A DNA stretch of 64,000 nt from Pseudomonadota bacterium. GTDB taxonomy: Bacteria; Desulfobacterota; Desulfovibrionia; Desulfovibrionales; Desulfovibrionaceae. The DNA lies in NCBI GenBank assembly GCA_018816865.1, contig JAHIUW010000009.1, positions 55,411 to 119,410 of the forward strand, in the 5' to 3' direction. The notes beneath the pieces are model-generated. The model did no database searches and had not been told where the DNA came from. It saw only the letters and a program-made list of their open reading frames with translations. The position numbers and the translations under genes were made by a program. Of the stretch, positions 61,199-64,000 are shown one piece after another. The first letter of the stretch is position 1; each line of letters opens with the position of its first letter.

Positions 61199-61957
61199 AT
61201 GAATACCAACGAAGCGAAACTCTACCAGCTGATTTTGAATGATCAGGCCATGCGTGCCTCGATCATTCGTGCCTCGGACGAAGCCGGACGCATCGAAGTC
61301 ATCATGCAGATGGGCAAAGACCATGACCTGCCCGTGAGCGCGGAGCAGGTGCATGCCCTCTTTCAGCGCGGTTCCGGCAGTGAGCTTTCCGATACCGAGC
61401 TGGAAATGGTGGTCGGCGGCAAGAACCAGAAGATCAGTGGCGATACATGGGAGTTTTTGGGGATCGTTGATGACAACCTTTATGGGGGGAGTGGCGACGA
61501 CTCATTTTCTGGAGGTAGGGGCAATGACACCATGACTGGCGGTGACGGTGATGATTCATTTATTGATCGCATGGGCAACGATGTCTTCTTTGGAGGCAAC
61601 GGAGACGACTGGATATATGCAGGTTCAGGTAACGACTCTCTGGATGGCGGTGCCGATAATGACACACTGGACGGCGGCACCGGCAATGATACTCTGAATG
61701 GCGGTGCCGGTGATGATTATTTGATTGGTGGCGATGGAAGGGATGTCTTTGTTTTCGACAGCAATAGTGGTCATGATGAAATTAAAGATTTCAATGTAAA
61801 TGAAGATAGATTGTTATTGAGTGGAGTTGACATTGAAGATGTCAATATTTCGTACAATCCTGGTGGCAGCACAAATATTACATTTGGTAATACAACCATT
61901 CTCCTGTACAATTACGTAGATCGTCAAGCCTTAATGTCACGCATTGATATAAAATAG
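61199..61957 (+). CDS. RTX-type calcium-binding protein with double-glycine leader
   Basis: 252 residues from the ATG giving MNTNEAKLYQL; an in-frame GTG at 61184 and ATG at 61154 are alternatives, and no strong site precedes any. Residues 1-80 resemble a Nif11/NHLP-type leader and end in LSDTELEMVVGGK, a double-glycine cleavage site for a C39-peptidase ABC transporter. Residues about 95-190 hold at least seven GGxGxD nonapeptides (GGSGDDSFS, GGRGNDTMT, GGTGNDTLN and others), forming a calcium beta-roll. The last 60 residues are AT-rich in codons. It is probably secreted; no transporter is in the window. Confidence 0.8.
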   Translation: MNTNEAKLYQLILNDQAMRASIIRASDEAGRIEVIMQMGKDHDLPVSAEQVHALFQRGSGSELSDTELEMVVGGKNQKISGDTWEFLGIVDDNLYGGSGDDSFSGGRGNDTMTGGDGDDSFIDRMGNDVFFGGNGDDWIYAGSGNDSLDGGADNDTLDGGTGNDTLNGGAGDDYLIGGDGRDVFVFDSNSGHDEIKDFNVNEDRLLLSGVDIEDVNISYNPGGSTNITFGNTTILLYNYVDRQALMSRIDIK

Positions 61958-62183
61958 GTAGCACTGTGGCATATAGAATTAGTATACTTGAGATCTCTCC
62001 AGATCAGAACCACCCCAGGGAAGAGTATCTGTTTCCCCTGCATGTCTGCTGCGGCACGGCGTAGCGGCTTTGCATCGAGTTCTATGAATTGGACATCATA
62101 GGGAAAAAGGCGAGCATTTCTCTTTGGTAGGGCTGGGTGGGATGGATGCCCCAAGGGGCTCTTCGCCGGAGTTGAGGAAATGA

Positions 62184-62209
62184 AAAGCCCCCGCATGAGC
62201 GGGGGCTTT
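62184..62209. terminator. Bidirectional terminator between RTX gene and rsgA
   Basis: An 11-bp stem (62184-62194 with 62199-62209), loop ATGA, AAA/TTT at both ends. The stem core is the same as in the intergenic repeats. Confidence 0.8.
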
Positions 62210-62243
62210 ATTGTTATGGGCAGGGAATCGGGAATCCCTCGGG

Positions 62244-63359
62244 CTATTTGTATTTTGGTCGTTGCTTGATCTGTTTTACCAGCAGGGCCACTTCCTGCCA
62301 GCGTTCCTTTTCAATCCGGTCCGCGCTTTTTGTGCGACGTTCCAAAAGATACTGCATTTCACGCTTCATCTTGTGATAGCTTTCCAGGCGGTCGGGGAGG
62401 AGTTCACCGTCCTCGACGGCGCGCAAAACGGCGCAGCCCGGTTCGTTTTGGTGTGAGCAGTCGGCAAAGCGGCAGCTCTCGGCCAATTCCTGTATCTCGG
62501 CAAACGCGCTTTCCACCCCGTGGCCATCCTCATGGAAGGCGATTTCACGGATGCCGGGATTGTCCATGAGCATCCCGCCCTGGGGCATGCGGATCAGCTC
62601 CCGCGCCGTCGTGGTGTGGCGGCCCTTCCCGTCGTAGCTGCTGATTGCCCCTGTGGATTGGATGTCGTCGCCGTAGAGCATGTTCGCCAGTGTGGATTTG
62701 CCCGCACCGGAGGAACCGACCATGGCGATGGTCCGCCCGACTCCCAGGTGGCTCGCCAGTTCGCTTCTGCCCCTGTCGTCCAGCATGGATGTCAGCACGA
62801 CAGGCACGCCGAAGGCGATGTCCTCGACCTCCATCCGGAAGGAATCCGGGTTGTCGTGCAGATCCGCCTTGGTCAGGACCACCACGGGGGGCAGCCCGCA
62901 ATTGTAGATCAACGCCAGGTAGCGCTCGATGCGCCTGATGTTGAAATCACGATCCAATCCGCAAACGATGAACACGGCATCAAGGTTAGCCGCAATGGCC
63001 TGCTCGCGGGTCGTTGCCCCTGTCCGGCTGCCTCGTGCGCCGGACTCCCCCCGCGAGAGGATGTTTTTGCGGGGGATGACGGCGCTCACAACGGAGTCGT
63101 CCACGAAGACCCAGTCCCCGGTGACGGGGTAGTCTCCAGTTTGGGAATGCAACAGCTTGCCCGCAGGGGAGCAGAGCCATTCGTTTTGGCCGTCGGCCAC
63201 CAGGAACAGCCCGCGCTGCACACTGATGACGCGGGCGATATGGGTGTGGGTCGCGTTTGCGGCCGCCACCTGAAGGTCAAAGTGGCTGTCCCACCCCAGT
63301 TGGCGGAGCAGTGTGGGGTTGTTGGAAGTATCTGCCTGGAATTGCTTGTTCTTTGTCAT
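62244..63359 (-). CDS. rsgA: Small ribosomal subunit biogenesis GTPase RsgA
   Basis: 371 residues from the ATG giving MTKNKQFQA; the upstream in-frame start is not supported. An OB-like N-terminal domain is followed by a circularly permuted GTPase: G4 LTKADL precedes G1 GSSGAGKSTL and G3 DNPGIRE. A C-terminal zinc knuckle carries SCRFADCSHQNEPGCAV. RsgA helps mature the 30S subunit and is released by GTP hydrolysis. Single gene on the minus strand. Confidence 0.93.
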   Translation of the reverse strand: MTKNKQFQADTSNNPTLLRQLGWDSHFDLQVAAANATHTHIARVISVQRGLFLVADGQNEWLCSPAGKLLHSQTGDYPVTGDWVFVDDSVVSAVIPRKNILSRGESGARGSRTGATTREQAIAANLDAVFIVCGLDRDFNIRRIERYLALIYNCGLPPVVVLTKADLHDNPDSFRMEVEDIAFGVPVVLTSMLDDRGRSELASHLGVGRTIAMVGSSGAGKSTLANMLYGDDIQSTGAISSYDGKGRHTTTARELIRMPQGGMLMDNPGIREIAFHEDGHGVESAFAEIQELAESCRFADCSHQNEPGCAVLRAVEDGELLPDRLESYHKMKREMQYLLERRTKSADRIEKERWQEVALLVKQIKQRPKYK

Positions 63360-63882
63360 TTCATCACCATTGTATTGCGACCGATGGCGTGCATCGGGCA
63401 GGAAGCATCGACTTTGCCGGCCCATGACGCGAGGTCAAAGGCCAGGATATCTGCATGATGGTGAAGGCGTTGCGAAAATGAAAGGGCGCAGCGATAGACT
63501 GCTTCGGAAGAAACACAGATCAGACAGGCTGGGATGCCCTGATTTCGACCCGCAAAGGATTGCGGGTGGGGAAGCCGTTTAAGCCTGCTGATTGCCCTTC
63601 ATTCTGGCAACGACTGGCACAAGCTCCATTAACTGGCGGAACATCAAAACTCCTTGTTGTTCAACGATGAGAACCATCTGCCCGATTGGCTGGGAGGTGT
63701 CAACTGCTGCGGGGGGTGTCCAAGGAGAAATAGGTATGGTTTCCTGTAAAGTTCCCCTAATTCTTTTATTCTTTTAATTCTTAATTCTAATTTAATTAGA
63801 TGGTTAATTCATCTCAAATTCAAAAAATGCAAGTTCAGGGGGGGATGACTATCTACCTTTATGTAGTGAGATGGTTATCACC
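63360..63882. other. Intergenic region with AT-rich stretch
   Basis: 523 bases upstream of rsgA. The part 63750-63840 is very AT-rich compared with the rest of the window. No gene with a ribosome-binding site or recognisable product was seen; short frames here look spurious. Confidence 0.45.
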
Positions 63883-64000
63883 TGACAGTTGGCCACAAAA
63901 GTGAACGTGGTCATGCCGCCCTTGGTTGGGGTACGGCTGGAGTTGCGAAACTTCACCGAAACCTCAAGCCAGGAGAACGTCATGACCACGAGGAAGAAGG
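63883..64000 (+). mobile_element. Probable left end of an insertion sequence with truncated transposase start
   Basis: A TG-starting block (63883-63912: TGACAGTTGGCCAC...) is followed at 63982 by an ATG with AGGAGAACGTC before it, reading Met-Thr-Thr-Arg-Lys-Lys, a start usual for IS3-type OrfA transposases. Only 19 bases of the gene are in the window, so the family is uncertain. The AT-rich stretch just upstream fits an insertion target. Confidence 0.4.

Noticed and set aside
61924..62196. Minus-strand open frame of 90 codons between RTX gene and rsgA
   Set aside because: Overlaps the RTX 3' end and the terminator; no credible start or motif.
63592..63777. Open frame of 61 codons near the right end
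   Set aside because: No ribosome-binding site, mixed composition, and it runs into the AT-rich tract; looks like chance.
1..64000. tRNA, rRNA, CRISPR array or prophage
   Set aside because: No cloverleaf, no rRNA segments, no regularly spaced repeat array and no phage structural genes were seen on either strand.

Overview
The window looks like chromosome of a GC-rich anaerobic desulfobacterium, most likely Desulfovibrionales-like. This rests on the dense multihaem c-type cytochromes, the hemerythrin, the many PAS/GGDEF signalling proteins, the sigma-54 regulator and one probable selenoprotein. The taxon is an inference; no rRNA or other marker gene is present.

Layout. 1-19.8 kb is ordinary chromosome: a TetR/metallo-hydrolase pair, a universal stress protein, a SulP-STAS-cNMP transporter followed by a DDAH-like hydrolase, a polar amino-acid ABC transporter, thioredoxin, small orphan proteins, a LysE exporter, a PAS-GGDEF protein, an exported MsrB, an RluA pseudouridine synthase with a cysteine-containing partner, EttA, an RRM protein and an HU protein with a long lysine-rich tail. 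20-28.4 kb holds a class III cyclase followed by hemerythrin, then a CecR-YbhGFSR-type efflux operon. 28.7-34 kb is a minus-strand signalling block: hybrid kinase, a two-domain thioredoxin-like protein interrupted by one in-frame TGA (probable selenocysteine, with a SECIS-like hairpin), a GGDEF-EAL protein, and upstream of the kinase a lone receiver.

34.3-57.1 kb is the most notable region. A sensor kinase with an NMT1-type periplasmic binding domain and a sigma-54 response regulator precede about 18 kb of same-strand genes. These encode seven multihaem cytochromes (12, 12, 6, 26, 16, 7 and 7 haem motifs, 86 in all), two NHL and one YVTN beta-propeller proteins, a beta-barrel outer-membrane protein with a discoidin-like insert, three CsgG/GNA1162-like proteins and a SurA-like prolyl isomerase. 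Two of the cytochromes carry the motif order I know from the Geobacter nanowire cytochrome OmcS. The set reads as an assembly and export machine for an extracellular cytochrome filament, joined to an electron conduit across the outer membrane.

57.1-64 kb is accessory-like. An AT-richer FkbM methyltransferase sits between two copies of an intergenic repeat. It is followed by cardiolipin synthase, a small membrane protein, an RTX protein with a double-glycine leader, RsgA, and the left end of what looks like an insertion sequence.
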